64,000 nucleotides of DNA, from positions 34,916,804 to 34,980,803 of the forward strand of contig OX235277.1 in assembly GCA_944472155.2 (NCBI GenBank), given 5' to 3'. Under the pieces are notes generated by a model. It searched no databases. It was not told the DNA's origin and saw only the letters and a list, made by a program, of their open reading frames with translations. The position numbers and the translations under genes were made by a program. This stretch comes from Trichobilharzia szidati (lineage: Eukaryota > Platyhelminthes > Trematoda > Strigeidida > Schistosomatidae). Each line of letters begins with the position of its first letter. Position 1 is the first letter of the stretch. Shown here one piece after another: positions 20,156-32,114 of this stretch.

Positions 20156-22690
20156 CTTTTGTTACATGTTTCAGTGTGGTTTGATGGTCAGGGTTAATGA
20201 ATTGCCTCAAATTCGGAGGGCTGTGGCGGGGTCTCTGGTACCACAGTTAGTTGAACATCCTATATGGATAAAGAATGGATAAATATACCAAAGGAATTTC
20301 GCTGATAGGAATTCGCTTATGAGGCCTTGGAATGCAGAAGGAGATCGGCAACCACCCACAGAAAGTGAAAGTTTGTTGCATAATGCATTATACCGTATTT
20401 TGAGTAAATTTGAAAGTAATTTTGTTAGCTTCAGGGTTATGAATAGTGTGTCCGTGGTTTCGAGGGATATAGGTGGCTGTATTGTCCAAAGCTATTGGAC
20501 TACGGCATCTGATGTAGTCACTTTAAAGGAGGAAGAAGGAAGTTAGGTTGAGTTTCAAGCTTCTTAACCAATGTCCATTATTTTCTCACCCATCCCCCTA
20601 AGCAAAGTCTTTATTTGTGCGTGGTGGGCGTCGCGCAAATTTTTGCTGGATAGTTTCAGTGGAAACTATATAATATCCATGCACAAAGCCGGAGATGGCT
20701 GTACAGTGTCCAAGTACGGAACAAAGCATTACTTTGTGCAACGAAAATTTAGCCACACTTATATGCAATTCTCGGTGCACCGGGCTTGTGAATCTTCGTC
20801 ACTTGGAAACAACTGATTTCGCGTACTGAGTAGGTGTTAAGTTTTGTGATTAGGTGACGCCTAGGTCCCTGTGGAATTAAACGTTTAGAGAACATAATCA
20901 CCTAGATGTAACCAGAAGTTAGGGTGGGAGTTACTTAGGTATTAGATACCAGACTTATCAGAACTGGATGGTGGTTGCCAGGTATTTTTCTAGTTAAATG
21001 GCCTTTTCAGATTTGTGAATCCTTCGTTCATGGTCGAATGCGGGAGTTTCAGACGATGTCCGCGTCGTCAGCAAAGAGGTATGCGGGAGCTGTACTTGAT
21101 TACACCACAGATACCGCTTCTTTTAACTAGGAAAAGCGAGGGCTCTAGTAAACTACCTTGAATCCCTATATCTGGAAATTTCTTAACTTAGGAGCAACCG
21201 TCCAAGAAGGAACTGAGTTAAGAAGTCACGGGGTCTAAAAGTTATCCCCTTATTGCCGTTCGAAAGCGCTTATCGTGACGTTGAAAGCCATTTAAAGATA
21301 TTGGTGGGTTCATGTAGCGCTCAAAAGATATAATTGGATGACTAAATTATTTAGAAATGCAGAATGGTTTTTTATCATGCGAGATGAAAGTTTAAGTATC
21401 CTTATAATATAAGCAGGCTGATAAGTGGCGTAAGGTTTTTAAAATATCATTCTCGCCTCTAATCTGTGAGGGCTGTTGTTGGTGTGTAGTTAGACTAGTC
21501 GCTGATAACAGTAATCACGAATGTGTACAGGGCTAAACAGTGAGCTCGATGAGTCCAAGTCAATGAAAAAATGTCGAGACAGTAAACTATGGATGTACAG
21601 ATAAAAGAGTCATAAAAGACAATCGTTTCCTGGAAATAAGGTTGTAGTCCACTCCCACAAATTAGCAATATTATCCATAAATAGGGTTCTCTTCTGGATC
21701 GTGTCTGCTGGCGGTTGTTCTCTGGTTACTGAAGAGCCTTCGGGTGAAAAAGAAATGCTCTTGCAGGGCCCAAAGAATACGACACAGGTAATAGCGAGGC
21801 AAGTAGTCAGTAGAAACCAGTGATAAGGTAAACAAACTTTATTTACATTCGAACTCAAAATCATATATATTTGACAGCGAATTTGATAAAATTAAATTTA
21901 TATACATTGTTTTTAACATCTGGTAAAAAATGTGCAAAATATTTCTCTGACTTCACAAATGCAAATTATATATATCTCGCGGAGTATAGGTGCTTATAAG
22001 GGACTAAAAGTTGAGATTTTGAGACTGTAGAATGGAAGTGAGAAGGAATTTAGAGTAATCCTGGACCATATTATGGACCTTGTAGTGTTTTGGAAGATTT
22101 GGTATCATTCATTACCTGTATGACCCACATACGAAGTAGTCCCATACAAACCTGGATTGGAGTACAAAGCCTAGCATACTCACTGCGACAGTTGCACCAA
22201 ATCTGTGTGAACTCCCTCTTTTCAATCACATCGCCTTCTTCGCCTGCAAGACTCTACCTGCTTCCCCTCTCTTACCTTTCGAGTCATTCAACTCCGTTTA
22301 CACCAAGTTTCTGACTGTCAAATTATTAAAATATTTACGCATATATCTCTGATAGCATTGCATTATGAGTGACTTAAGAGTGGTGAGAGATCTGTCCCAA
22401 GGTCGAGCAGTAAATCACCTGAACATGACTGGGATTAAAATATCCTCCGGTGACTGCCCAATAATGTACGTGAATACCATCCAGGTCTAAGCAAATTCAC
22501 ACCCAAAATGGTGTTCGTGTCGATAATTATCTTGAATACTAATGCATTTTATTTAACTGTTCTATTTTTGTAGTCCGGCATCATCGAATTCTTCTGAACT
22601 ACAAGTCACAATTTGCTGGTGTCTCTGTCTATGCATATATACAGTGAAGTACCATTGTGAAGTGGTTTTCGTACCTTTTCTTATTGTCTC
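20156..22690. other. No supported gene; small unexplained frames
   Basis: Short ATG frames at 20319-20546 (+) and 20571-20816 (+) have no recognisable content or convincing splice sites. A minus-strand frame at 21610-21864 ends DNIANLWEWTTTLFPGN, weakly like a retrotransposon ORF2 C-terminus, but this is not enough to call. Confidence 0.35.
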
Positions 22691-23689
22691 TTCGTTTTCA
22701 TTTGTTTATATTTAAAGCCCAGAAGGTAGACTACGACCTTCTGACTTCTCCGTATTTTTTTGATGTTTAAGAAAATCCCATACAAGATGGTCCTCTGAAA
22801 GTAGTCTTTCATACCATGAAATTCGACGCGTGGACAAATGAACGCAAAAACAGTTCGAGTGGCACATAATAATGAAAATAAAATAGAAGTATTTCGCTAA
22901 GGCCTTGCACACTAAGGGGTTGGGAATGTGGTGACTAGTATGCAGCCTGTGTGATAGTGGGGACTTAAGAGAAACACTCTTATCTTCGGGAAGGTGCTCC
23001 ATTGCTAAGGCTGCTGAGTTTGAGAAACTTCAACCGAATGAAAGGTGAAAACTGACTGAACGCCAGACCTTGAGTTTAAACTGTCTGAATACAAGCACAT
23101 GGTATGACTTCACTACTTCAGAAGGACCACTAACCATATGGATGAGAACGATAGCGTAAATGTTACTGAACCTTCGCTTTTTTTCCACATATTTTATGCA
23201 CGTTGATTTCTGGGTTCAAATTCTTTTTCAATACCTATTTCTACCTATTAACGAGAGACAGTCATGCAAGGAAGTGAAGCAAAATGCGACCACCGTAAGA
23301 GAGTGTATTTTGTACAACGCAAGAAATTAGACTATGAGGACCAAGCCCTCACAAACCAGCAGTTTGTTTTGTCATTGCTGATATCAAGTCTTGCTCCACA
23401 GAATGGACTCCTGGGTGTTTCTCCTGAAGTAAGAAGAGAAAACAGTGCCAAATACTCTATGTATAATGGTTTTTATTTTGTTACATCACCTTCTAGTAAC
23501 GTAAATGTTTATAAATCCCGCGTGAAACTGACTAGGTGTAGGTAAATCAAAGACTGAATCTTGGACGTAAACCACTATCCTAAAACTTGTTTGGTTGAAA
23601 ATTAACTTCACAAGGTACTCATCTATTTATATGTACTAATGTTTCCTCTTTCATTACTTATGTCACATAAACCGGTGTTCAGTACAGAA
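22691..23689. other. No supported gene; 93-codon ATG frame at 23264-23545
   Basis: The + strand frame at 23264-23545 starts with ATG and encodes MQGSEAKCDHRKRVYFVQRK and on. It is about as long as chance frames in this sequence and is not recognised. A minus frame at 22712-23002 is equally unsupported. Confidence 0.3.
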
Positions 23690-23786
23690 TTGCATTTGTC
23701 AAATATGACTATGCCTATACAAACAGTATGTTAATCATGTACATGCCTAATTTATAGGAATAAAACATTATTATTATTATTAAAAA
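23690..23786 (+). repeat. Retroelement 3'-tail-like segment ending in (ATT)n
   Basis: The segment ends AGGAATAAAACATTATTATT, a polyadenylation-like signal followed by a trinucleotide repeat. It shares its wording with the tandem units at 13554-13862. The body of the element is not recognisable upstream. Confidence 0.4.
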
Positions 23787-24879
23787 GGAATTAGTCATGG
23801 GTTGCATTCATTGTCTCAGTTATAAGTTTATGATTAGTATAACTGTTGGATACTATTCTCCCGACCATATGTTGCAAATAACTAGATGATAAGTGAACGC
23901 ATGACCATCCCGCATCTAAAGCAGGATTTTTTGTTTTGTCATAATCTAGCTTTTCTAGAAAGTGAAAGTTTATCATCTAACACTGTATGAATGTTGAGAA
24001 ACCACATCAGCAGTCATGATGACTACAGGGGCGTTTATTTCAGGATATACCATTAATATTTCTGAATATTACACTTCTTTCATTTATTAGAATGCTGTGA
24101 TTGCTGAAGAGGTGGTCTGCAGCACCTTCGTACAGTGTTCTAATATATCTGTCAGTAATGGCGCAAATTGCGCTCGGTGGGGAGTGACGCGGTGGTTAGA
24201 ACTAATCAAACAGAGAAACCTACATAGTTTTCTAAAAGAGTCAGGGGCTGAAAGTTATTTGATTGTCTCTGTTTATGCCGAAATGGGATTAACATCATCT
24301 GTGCTAATTAAGTCTGTTAAACAGGGTTCGATTTCAAAGAGCGAGCCTAAGAAATCGATACCACATCCAAAGACAATTTAAATCCTTTAGTGAGGACCAA
24401 GTGGAGGGCAAGCCTGGTGCCGGCAGCTTGTTAACTACAGCTCCAAAAGCGTACATTAAAGTTGCTGCAGTTAAAAAGCTCGTAGTTGAACCTAGATTGT
24501 TCGGTCGCATGCCGTCGATTGTTCATGTTGTGTTTGGCATGCTGTAGTGGCTGTGTAGCCTTTCAGATGTATCTTTCTTTACGGGTGCTGATGGGAATAA
24601 GTGAGCTTGTCTTGTCTGCTATCTGTTAGCATGCTTCCGGATGCCTTAAATCGGATGTCGGAGTGGACGGCATCTTTACTTTGAACAAATTTGAGTACTC
24701 ATGATAGGCTTTTTTTCCTTGAAATCTTTGCATGGGGTAATGAAATAAGACTTCGGTTCTACTCTGTTGGTCAGAAGTAGTGGTTAGGAGGGACAGACGA
24801 GGCATTTGTATGGCATTATTAGAAGTAAGATTCTGGGGTCATTGCCAGGCAAAGCAAAGTTAAAGCTTTTGACTACGTT
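23787..24879. other. No supported gene
   Basis: A frame at 24097-24381 (+) opens after TTCATTTATTAG but has a GTG start and no known motif. Nothing else is seen. Confidence 0.35.
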
Positions 24880-25245
24880 GAGTGCTGCAACAGACTTAAA
24901 ATAGAAATAATCTGGAAAAGATGTCTTAAGCTAAACCTTATTTTCTACCAGAAGTTAACTAATTTTATCCTGCGCTCCTCCAGGCCAATAACTAAGTCTA
25001 CCTCTGTATTCCATCACAGTCTTAAAAATCATGACAGCCTCGTTGCTACAGAGCATTGTCAGACTTGTATTCGTTCCAGTTTCTTAAATATGTTTTCAGT
25101 CATCTGCAATAGACTACCAGCTGATGTGCGTGATGCAAAGACACCTCCAGTGTTCATCTCCTCAGTCACCAGACTGTTCAAATATGACAATGCATTCCTG
25201 CGTCTGACTCCTAAACCTTATTTTTAACCCCACAAAGATATACTT
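24880..25245 (+). pseudogene. Old CR1-like ORF2 C-terminal fragment
   Basis: Across frame breaks the + strand reads FHHSLKNHDSLVATEHCQTCIRSSFLNMFSVICNRLPADVRDAKTP and ends TRLFKYDNAFLRL followed by PKPYF-stop. The NRLPADVRDA, phenylalanine and TRLFKY pattern matches the C-terminal tail of CR1-group ORF2 (compare NSLPLEIR and TFKRLLY in the intact copies). It is much more diverged than those copies. Confidence 0.6.
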
Positions 25246-25547
25246 GGGTCATAAAATGCATGAGTGGCAGTGAACTTCATTAATAAATGTTAATACTAAT
25301 GGATAAATATTTCTCGACAGGGAATAAATATTAGCTCACACATAGTATAAAAGTTAACACAACAGGACTAGTTCGCTAGTGTATCAACATAAATCATAGT
25401 TTCTACAAAAAGTATATATATATGAATTTGCAAATCACTCCTTGGGGACTTCTTGTGCTTCTTTCTATGCTGCTATTCTTTGTTTTATTTTTATTGCCAT
25501 TTTGGCTTCTATTTGACTTTCTGGATGATGATTAAGAGGTGATAATA
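25246..25547. other. No gene seen; short hydrophobic frame
   Basis: A short frame near 25421-25535 encodes a hydrophobic stretch (MNLQITPWGLLVLLSMLLFF by eye) of unknown meaning. Nothing else is seen. Confidence 0.25.
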
Positions 25548-25752
25548 AACGTTAGAATAATCAAATTTTACATATATTTTCATCAAATATGCTTGCAAAG
25601 AACGCATACCTCAACCACACAAACCTGCACACGATATCACCTACCCAGGACAAATTAAATATAAAATTAGCCGCCACTGTTCCAGCCAATGAAAGACGAG
25701 AAAACCCGAGGCGCGGAAAATTTAACACGTTATAACGTATATCATCACCCAC
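25548..25752 (-). repeat. Dispersed ~190-bp repeat, copy 2 of 2
   Basis: This is the counterpart of 19960-20155 with small substitutions (TGTAAACAACG against TGCAAAGAACG). Homology begins near CAAATTTTACAT and fades after TCATCACCC. Confidence 0.65.
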
Positions 25753-26899
25753 AACAGCCTCGCATAATACCTATTACTTTATTCTGTGGTGCATGCTGGA
25801 TGACAATATTACCATTATACTAATAAATAAATCCCAGTCACTACCTGTACAACGCCAATAATTCTGGGAATTTAAGAAATAATTAAAATATCCTGGAGGT
25901 TAACTACAATTGTAGTTATAACCTCACTGACTAGCGTGATGGTAATTTGCAGCCCCTTCATGTTTCCCTTGTCATTTTATAGGGATTAGTTTGCCATTAT
26001 TCTAGTTCCTAGCCGCGTATGGACTGAAAATTACCTGTTGTTATTGCAATAATTCTTAGTACGTTTAACTGGACATTTAATGCTGTAGTGGGTCACTAGC
26101 AGTTTACATTTCTAACAACACTGTTACTGGTAAACTAAATAACGTTTTACAGAACAGTTTTGTCATTTTATGAATAACCTATCACAAGTAATGCGAACTT
26201 CAGTAATTGCACGCATCTGGTTAAATTTCTTCAATGATGATGCTTATCATTATACTGTGTACAATTTTTATGATTCAGATTATGAAACTGTAGTTCATCC
26301 ACGTTTTCACGTTCTACGATGTGCTGAAAGCTGTACACGATGGCCAGATACGAACAGCGTTGTTTTAAGAAGCACAAGTGAAAAATTGAGAAGGCGTATT
26401 AGCGAAGAAATCAAATTTTGAAGAGTTCGAGGCCAACGTATAACTTTAGCCGCTCAGAAAAAAATATGCATATAATAAACAAAAATCAGTGTTCAGTAAT
26501 AAAATGGCAAATATTTGACGAGCATATGTAAAATGTCCCTGCAAACGTATAACACGGACGAATGAATTGGTTTTTTAAGCGTACAGTTAGGCCTAATATT
26601 AGGGCACTACAGTATGTATAGGATCATCTTACACCAATCGTTTAATATATTTTCACATAAAAGATGAGTGCTAATGTGAACTCAAATCATTTAAAATATA
26701 AGAAAAATGAAAATGCTAAACTTGATTCATAGAAAAACATTACATTAAATCCTGTATCTTTCCTCAGAATCTGTAAATTATATGTGAGATTTGATTATTG
26801 GGTTTACAGTATTATGACATGTCAACTTCAAAAAAAGAGTTTAGTGACTCTTGAAATGTGCAGGTAAACGAACTTAGTATTGCGTTTCTAAGAGCAGGT
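25753..26899. other. No supported gene; 83-codon ATG frame at 26170-26421
   Basis: The frame at 26170-26421 begins MNNLSQVMRTSVIARIWLNF and ends RRRISEEIKF. It is not recognised and could be chance. The rest is AT-rich with no features. Confidence 0.3.
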
Positions 26900-27145
26900 G
26901 CCCACCCAGCTGGAGAGTTTTTTCCGTAAAGTGGGTAAAAACGCGTGTAGCGTTCCGTTCAAACAGTGTGTAAAGTGGGGAATTTGTGGAAATGACATGG
27001 GTTATATGGGAGAAAATTAGTATTTTTGCTTGCAAACATAGATGAAATAGGAAAAAGTGGATAATCTATTCGTTATAAGTGTGGGAAAATGGGCGAGAAT
27101 GGTTAATTGATTTCTTGAAAAAAGGGGGAAACAGAGAAAATGGGT
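26900..27145 (+). repeat. G-run-rich repeat cluster, third copy
   Basis: Many short GTGGG, TGGGG and GGGGGAAA words fall within 240 bp, with an opening CCCAGCTGGA close to CCCAGTTGGA at about 836. No coding sequence is attached, so it may be a solo end or a non-autonomous derivative of the transposon family at 0.8-15.7 kb. Confidence 0.35.
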
Positions 27146-27559
27146 AATATATGAGTATTCTTTGTTGAATTCTATTCACCTTTTGTCCACGAATCATTCG
27201 ATCTTGATACTTGAATGCTCAATTTCAGAATGTACATCTGTGATTCCATAAAACTTAATAGATTATATACAGTTTACATTCTTTAGATAAGTTACCTATT
27301 TAAATTCAGACGGAACATATAATTAAAAATGCTGAAATACATTCCCTACCCTAACTGCTACCGTTTTATCGAATAAAGTTTGAAAGGCGGGTTAAGCAAT
27401 TACTAATATGCATGTAAACTTTGTTCATTAACGTGATTTACAGTCTGCGCTAAGTAATGTAATATACCTGATTTACTATTCGTGTGTTTTGCCTCTATTA
27501 CTGCTTTCTTGAATCTCTGCCCATCGTTCTATATAAATAATTCCTGTAATGGAACAGAT
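27146..27559. other. No gene seen
   Basis: AT-rich, no recognised feature. Confidence 0.4.
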
Positions 27560-27695
27560 CATATGAGGAGGAGATGAGAGACTATGAGTAGTTGTGGGGC
27601 CAGCTAAACAGGATTGTGGAGGACAAGACAAACGGGAGATGTGCTGTTGAAGCCCTCTGTTCTACTCGGTACACAATGGGACAATTTCAATAAAA
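27560..27695 (+). mobile_element. RTE-like (SR2-type) 3' end fragment
   Basis: The words AGGAGATGAGAGACTATG, GACAAACGGGAGATGTGCTG and TTGAAGCCCTCTGTTCTACT match the end of the better-preserved RTE copy at 40691-41790 (GTTGAAGCCCTATGTTCCAC). Only the last ~130 bp is left. Confidence 0.55.
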
Positions 27696-28525
27696 ATATA
27701 AATAATGTAACTAGTGATTTACGTTTACACATTTCTAGGTGAAATACTATTACACTTTTCTTTAAGGACTGGAAATATTTCTCCTAGATGGCGGAAGTGG
27801 TACAGATAAGGTGATTAGAAGGGCAAAACTGTGTGTACTTCTATTTGATCTGAATAGTTTAAACCATACGGAGTATCCACTGCTTCTCACTGACAAGTGA
27901 TCTGCGCTTAAATTGACTTAGTCTGTTTAGTCTTAATTAATGACTGGTTTGAATAGCCTGCAACTACTCAAACTAATCAGTAGTGTGTGTGTGTGTGTGA
28001 ATGATAAATTCTAATTTCTTCTGGGTTTCTTTTCATAGTTACTTTCATAGAGTATTTCATGCTTCACCAGCTGATATTATCATTGTATTTCGCCTGTCAT
28101 AAGTCTGAAATCACTGGTCTTTTGGAGAAGGATAGGACACACTCTGAAGAGAACGCTGAGTGACTTCACGCTCCAGGCAAACTCTCATTTAGTACCTGAA
28201 TGTGAAATGACGAGTTGAGCATGGCGTGGGGGAATGAACGCTAAACCCAGAAGTTGTATGAAGTGTCAAATAAAAGTGCAAAGTAGTAAAGATATTTTAA
28301 CAGTACACTACTTTTATTGATGTAAATGAGTCATACAAGAGTACAGTCACTTGCAAATAGGACTAAATCCACTTCCACAAATTTAACAGTCTAATCCAGA
28401 GGTTCACTAAGTGTGCTTCGATGACTTTTCATCAGTGTTGACGTTACCAACAGACTGTCGCAAAATCTTTGGACGAGGAGGATTGATTTTCTCTAAATTC
28501 TAAAGTGTGTAGCTAGAGAATTACT
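27696..28525. other. No gene seen; (GT)n near 27988
   Basis: A short GT repeat lies near 27988-27999. No coding sequence is recognised. Confidence 0.4.
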
Positions 28526-28915
28526 ATGTTAAATAGACGATTGTGGAGAGTGAAAAGAACAAGAGCAAACAAAGACGTATGTATTTCCAATCACACGAAA
28601 AAGTTATTATTAAAACAGAGATTTCGATTAAAACAAAAGATGTACGCAATGTGCGGTTTTTTAAAATATAGCAAGAAATGTATAAAATCACCAATCAAAC
28701 CTCCACATTGGGTTCAACGGGTAGTACAAAGTATTTTAACGCAAAATCTAATACCCACAGTTTCAATAGTATTCATTCCGCGTAGACCAAAGGCAAAGCA
28801 AAACAATAGAATTGATCGGCTAAATTATGAATTATATTTCGGAACTAAATTCGAGTGCGAGGTGGATCGTGCACTAACTAACGAACGTAATACGAATACA
28901 CGCGTGGATGCTTGA
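28526..28915 (+). CDS. Hypothetical basic 129-aa frame
   Basis: An ATG frame without known domain. The product is strongly basic, with an Arg/Lys-rich N-terminal half (LLLKQRFRLKQK) and a middle reading KPPHWVQRVVQSILTQN. No signal peptide or membrane segment is visible. A frame of this length is expected about once by chance in a window of this size and composition, so it is kept only as a candidate. No splice sites or neighbours support it. Confidence 0.2.
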   Translation: MLNRRLWRVKRTRANKDVCISNHTKKLLLKQRFRLKQKMYAMCGFLKYSKKCIKSPIKPPHWVQRVVQSILTQNLIPTVSIVFIPRRPKAKQNNRIDRLNYELYFGTKFECEVDRALTNERNTNTRVDA

Positions 28916-29159
28916 CCGTAAGCCTTCAGCTAAACTAATCGACTTAAACAGAGAGGGTCAGCATCCAATGTTCAGCAATGAATGCTGTGGCTAATAATTC
29001 TGGGAAATTTCCTACCACTTCAGGAACTTATGGGCATTTGTAGAGGTAGGTAAAGTGGACTGCAAAAACATAGTGACATGGAGACATACTTCTGAACTCA
29101 CAGGTTCCACTCGGAATCCAAGGCAATAATTATACGGAATCCTAAATTAAGTCAAACGT
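28916..29159. other. No gene seen
   Basis: Nothing recognised. It may be an eroded upstream part of the PLE fragment that follows. Confidence 0.35.
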
Positions 29160-29380
29160 TCCATAATGGCACACCTAGTGGATAAGGAATGTAAGACTGA
29201 TGAAAGTTTAGCCTTTACAGTTCTATACAAGCTGTCACCTTAATTCTCTAGGTTTGTACGCCTTCGCTTGTTGAGCATAGCTGAGGCAGTTGCCATCAGA
29301 ATTTTTCAATACACGCTAAGTGTTCAAGGAAAGTTTATTCAGTCCCTCTATTTTTCATGGCCTTCAGCACAAACCTAGAA
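29160..29380 (+). pseudogene. Penelope-like GIY-YIG endonuclease C-terminal fragment
   Basis: The + strand reads MAHLVDKECKTDESLAFTVL, then YKLSP-stop, then SRFVRLRLLSIAEAVAIRIF and LSVQGKFIQSL. This matches the AHLVDTEHKVDV...AEAIGIHQKKPSLCVQKKF end of the PLE at 18.2 kb. One internal stop is present and the catalytic YIG part is missing. Confidence 0.65.
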
Positions 29381-30058
29381 TAATTGTCTAACCAGGTGAT
29401 ACCGTATAGCTGTGAAAATTATCTTTGCTTTCAATATCTTTCTGTGCAAAGTTGCATATTCTAATCTAAGTTTCACAATTTATTATGATTTGAATATTCC
29501 CATAGTAAATAAAATTCAGAATAAAAATTCTAGGTGAACAATAATGTTTTCAATTAGATACCATCAGGCTTCACTCTAACACCGATAAATGTACAAATAA
29601 ATGTTAAAGATAAATATAAACTGGTTATGTTTATTTGTCAATAGGACGATAAGACTGTACACATAAATTATACAACCGGTCATAATAACAGTAATACCGA
29701 TGCTACTACTAATAGTAATGATTCTATAAATAACAAAGATGGATAACAAATGTGTTGTGGTCGGTGCTAACGAGAATCATGAGAAATAGCATGATTAAAC
29801 ACGCAATTTTTCCGGCAGAAGTAATTGATAGAGACTAACAAAAAAACAAATGGACCGATTTAGTAATGCTGGATTGTAAGGGATGTGAATAAAAGACTTT
29901 TTAATGAAGATGTGATGAGATTAAAGGATGATAAGAGAGGGGTTGAAAACATAGGTAAGGGGTGGTGAGCAAGTCACCAGTTGGTAAGGTCTTAATAGAC
30001 CAAAAGAGGGATAATGGATGTATGAACTTTCTTTGAATGCATAGTTTAGGCTTGATAG
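29381..30058. other. No gene seen
   Basis: AT-rich, no recognised feature. Confidence 0.4.
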
Positions 30059-30338
30059 TTGGAATACCTATCACCTAATCTTTGTACATTAGACGAATAC
30101 GAAGTCTATTGGGAAGATTCAGTGGGATGTGGTGAATCACCTCAAAAGCATCCGTTTTCTCCACTAAATGACCACTATCAAATAAATGTGACAAAACAGG
30201 GCTACGAATGGTTTTTTGTATCCTTTGCCAAACCACGACGAAGGATGTTCAATAACACGTGGGCTAAGCTGTCTTGCGGTACGCTCAACATAACTGTCAC
30301 TTCAGCAGTAGCTGAATTGATAAATGTACATAGATATG
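30059..30338 (+). CDS. Candidate exon of a secreted or membrane protein, unknown
   Basis: This open block is bounded by an AG (CTTGATAG) and a possible donor (TATG|GTAAAA). It would be a 280-nt exon entering in phase 0 and leaving in phase 1. The encoded segment has three N-glycosylation sequons (NVT, NNT, NIT), four Cys and alternating hydrophobic strands (YEVYWEDSVGCGE, YQINVTKQGYEWFFVSFAK), reminiscent of an immunoglobulin or fibronectin-III fold. It could be an upstream exon of the gene ending at 57085, but its phase does not fit the next recognised exon directly. The acceptor has a weak pyrimidine tract. It may also be a chance frame. Confidence 0.28.
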
Positions 30339-31499
30339 GTAAAATTATCTGGACTATCTCTTATTTGAGTCACAGTCATTCATCTGCTAGAGAGTGACAG
30401 ACATGGGTTTGTTGCAGAAAACTTCCAACGTATACTTCTGCAGAGTCTCTGGAATGAAACTTCATCTGACAGGAACCCAGATTGTCAGAACATAAGAATT
30501 TAGCTAAGGTAAGAATGGTTGACCCAGAGAAGATAAGTAATTTAGAAAAAAGCTCGGCAATTGCAATGCATGCATTAACACACAACCACACAATAGGGTG
30601 GGAGAGGGTGTAAATTCTAAAAAGTAATCTAGGTAGGTGGAAAGAGAGGTTGATTACTGAATCTTTGTTCATCGAATCTACACCCAACACATGCAATAGG
30701 AATGAATCATCACTCATACCTGAAATATGGAAAATAATACTACCAATCAAATCAAGTGAAAATCAAGTGAAAAACAATGGAACTATATAAATGAATTTAG
30801 AAAGTCGTGTGATTAACTTGATATGATTATGAGCAATAAATTGTGCTCGAAACGTCATCAGTAAACATTACTGTATAACACTGTGAGACTTTATCAAAAC
30901 AAAATTTACCCATAATGGAATTACACTCTACCACAATGCCCAAGTTTTATTCTTATATCTTTAAATTTTAACTTAATAAGTAGTGGTTCATTCCACGCTC
31001 TCACAGTTTCAGGTTTTCTATTCACTGTTTTCGTTTTTTTGCTTACGAAACTACTGGGATAGCCCATCTAAGTCAAGGAATCATGAATATATTCAAAATT
31101 CCTTTTGTAAGCGACCGTTCAAATGATTTATCTTACTTTTACATGCAGTCGAAGCTAAGGTAATCAATGAGGAAGATCTGGAACCTTATATTCAGAAACA
31201 TTTTATTCGGTTACATTTACTATCATGACCTTAGTGTCGATTTTATTTCCCTGAATTGGTGCTCAATAAGCCATATTTAATATTTCTAATAATTTTTAAT
31301 CCTTTATGGTCATGTTTCCTACAAATTATTTCCAGCTGATTATTAATCACTTAAATGACTCATGATTTTAGCGCCAACACTGGCAAATGTCATCGGCGAG
31401 TATTTGTCCTCACTCTCTACATGATGGCCTCCACGGGTAATGACTTCTCATTAGAACTCCAGGAAACTCCGTCTAGTAGCCGGTCACTAGAGATCATCA
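30339..31499. other. No supported gene; hammerhead-like hairpin near 30.83 kb
   Basis: A 124-codon frame on the minus strand (30376-30750) has no recognised content. At 30831-30853 GAGCA and TGCTC can pair directly before GAAAC and GTC. This is discussed as a finding. Confidence 0.3.
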
Positions 31500-31595
31500 G
31501 ATTAGTTTTCAATGATTTCTTCGGTTCTCGAACTGATATCACTCCGTGGGCAAACTTGAAAAACAAATCAAATTCCTACAAACCAACTCTTGAAA
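31500..31595 (+). repeat. Sm-alpha-like SINE, 3' part, decayed
   Basis: TTTTCAATGATTTCTT, then AACTGATATCACTCCGTGGG and CAAACTTGAAA follow the 3' end seen in the better copies (GGTTCTTTAACTGATGCCAG). The hammerhead part is not recognisable. Confidence 0.4.
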
Positions 31596-31696
31596 ACTTT
31601 ACTAATTAATTATCGACTCTTTCTCGATCACGTAAGATTGTTCACTATATTTCACATATTGTACAAAGAATATAGACTTCTTGAGATAATTTATCA

Positions 31697-31885
31697 GATC
31701 GGTGGCACAGTGGTTAGGACTCTCGCCGACCATGCACATGGTCCGGGGTTCGATCCCCTGCCGGCGCACACCCGATATCTATGGTCAGCCTGAATTTGGG
31801 TAACCGATATCCATGCTGAAAGTTCCATACTTGTACTGAAAATACGGTGTGGAATCAAGCTGTAAATCAAAAAAAAATAAATAAA
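31697..31885 (+). repeat. tRNA-headed SINE (family 2), full copy
   Basis: It starts CGGTGGCACAGTGGTTAGGA (A-box-like), followed by GGGGTTCGATCCCC (B box). The body is ACCCGATATCTATGGTC, then ACTTGTACTGAAAATACGG and AAGCTGTAAATC, ending in an A-rich AAATAAATAAA tail. Copies with the same body lie at 40040-40205 (-), 43672-43850 (+) and 60050-60215 (+). Confidence 0.85.
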
Positions 31886-32114
31886 ACTGTATTTTTATAC
31901 ACATTTGAAGGTAGAAGAACCAGCTAAATGTAACATAATACGCCTATTAAAGTTTGAAGAGATATAATAAAAGCCAACGGACGGATTCATTTTTCCATTT
32001 CCTGAACACTCCGTTTACTCATGTGGGTGTTATATTACTGAATATTTTAGCTTGATTCAAACTTAATATCTTTTAGTTTAAGTATGTGTGCTTATTATTA
32101 TTATTAAGATCCGG
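31886..32114. other. No gene seen
   Basis: Spacer between SINE and RTE fragment. Confidence 0.4.

Noticed and set aside
31355..31609. 84-codon frame with splice-like borders as an exon
   Set aside because: Its right half is Sm-alpha-like SINE sequence, and the phases do not fit neighbouring candidate exons.
31697..31770. Possible functional tRNA gene
   Set aside because: A and B boxes are present, but the sequence runs into a SINE body shared by several copies and does not form a convincing full cloverleaf; it is a tRNA-derived SINE head.
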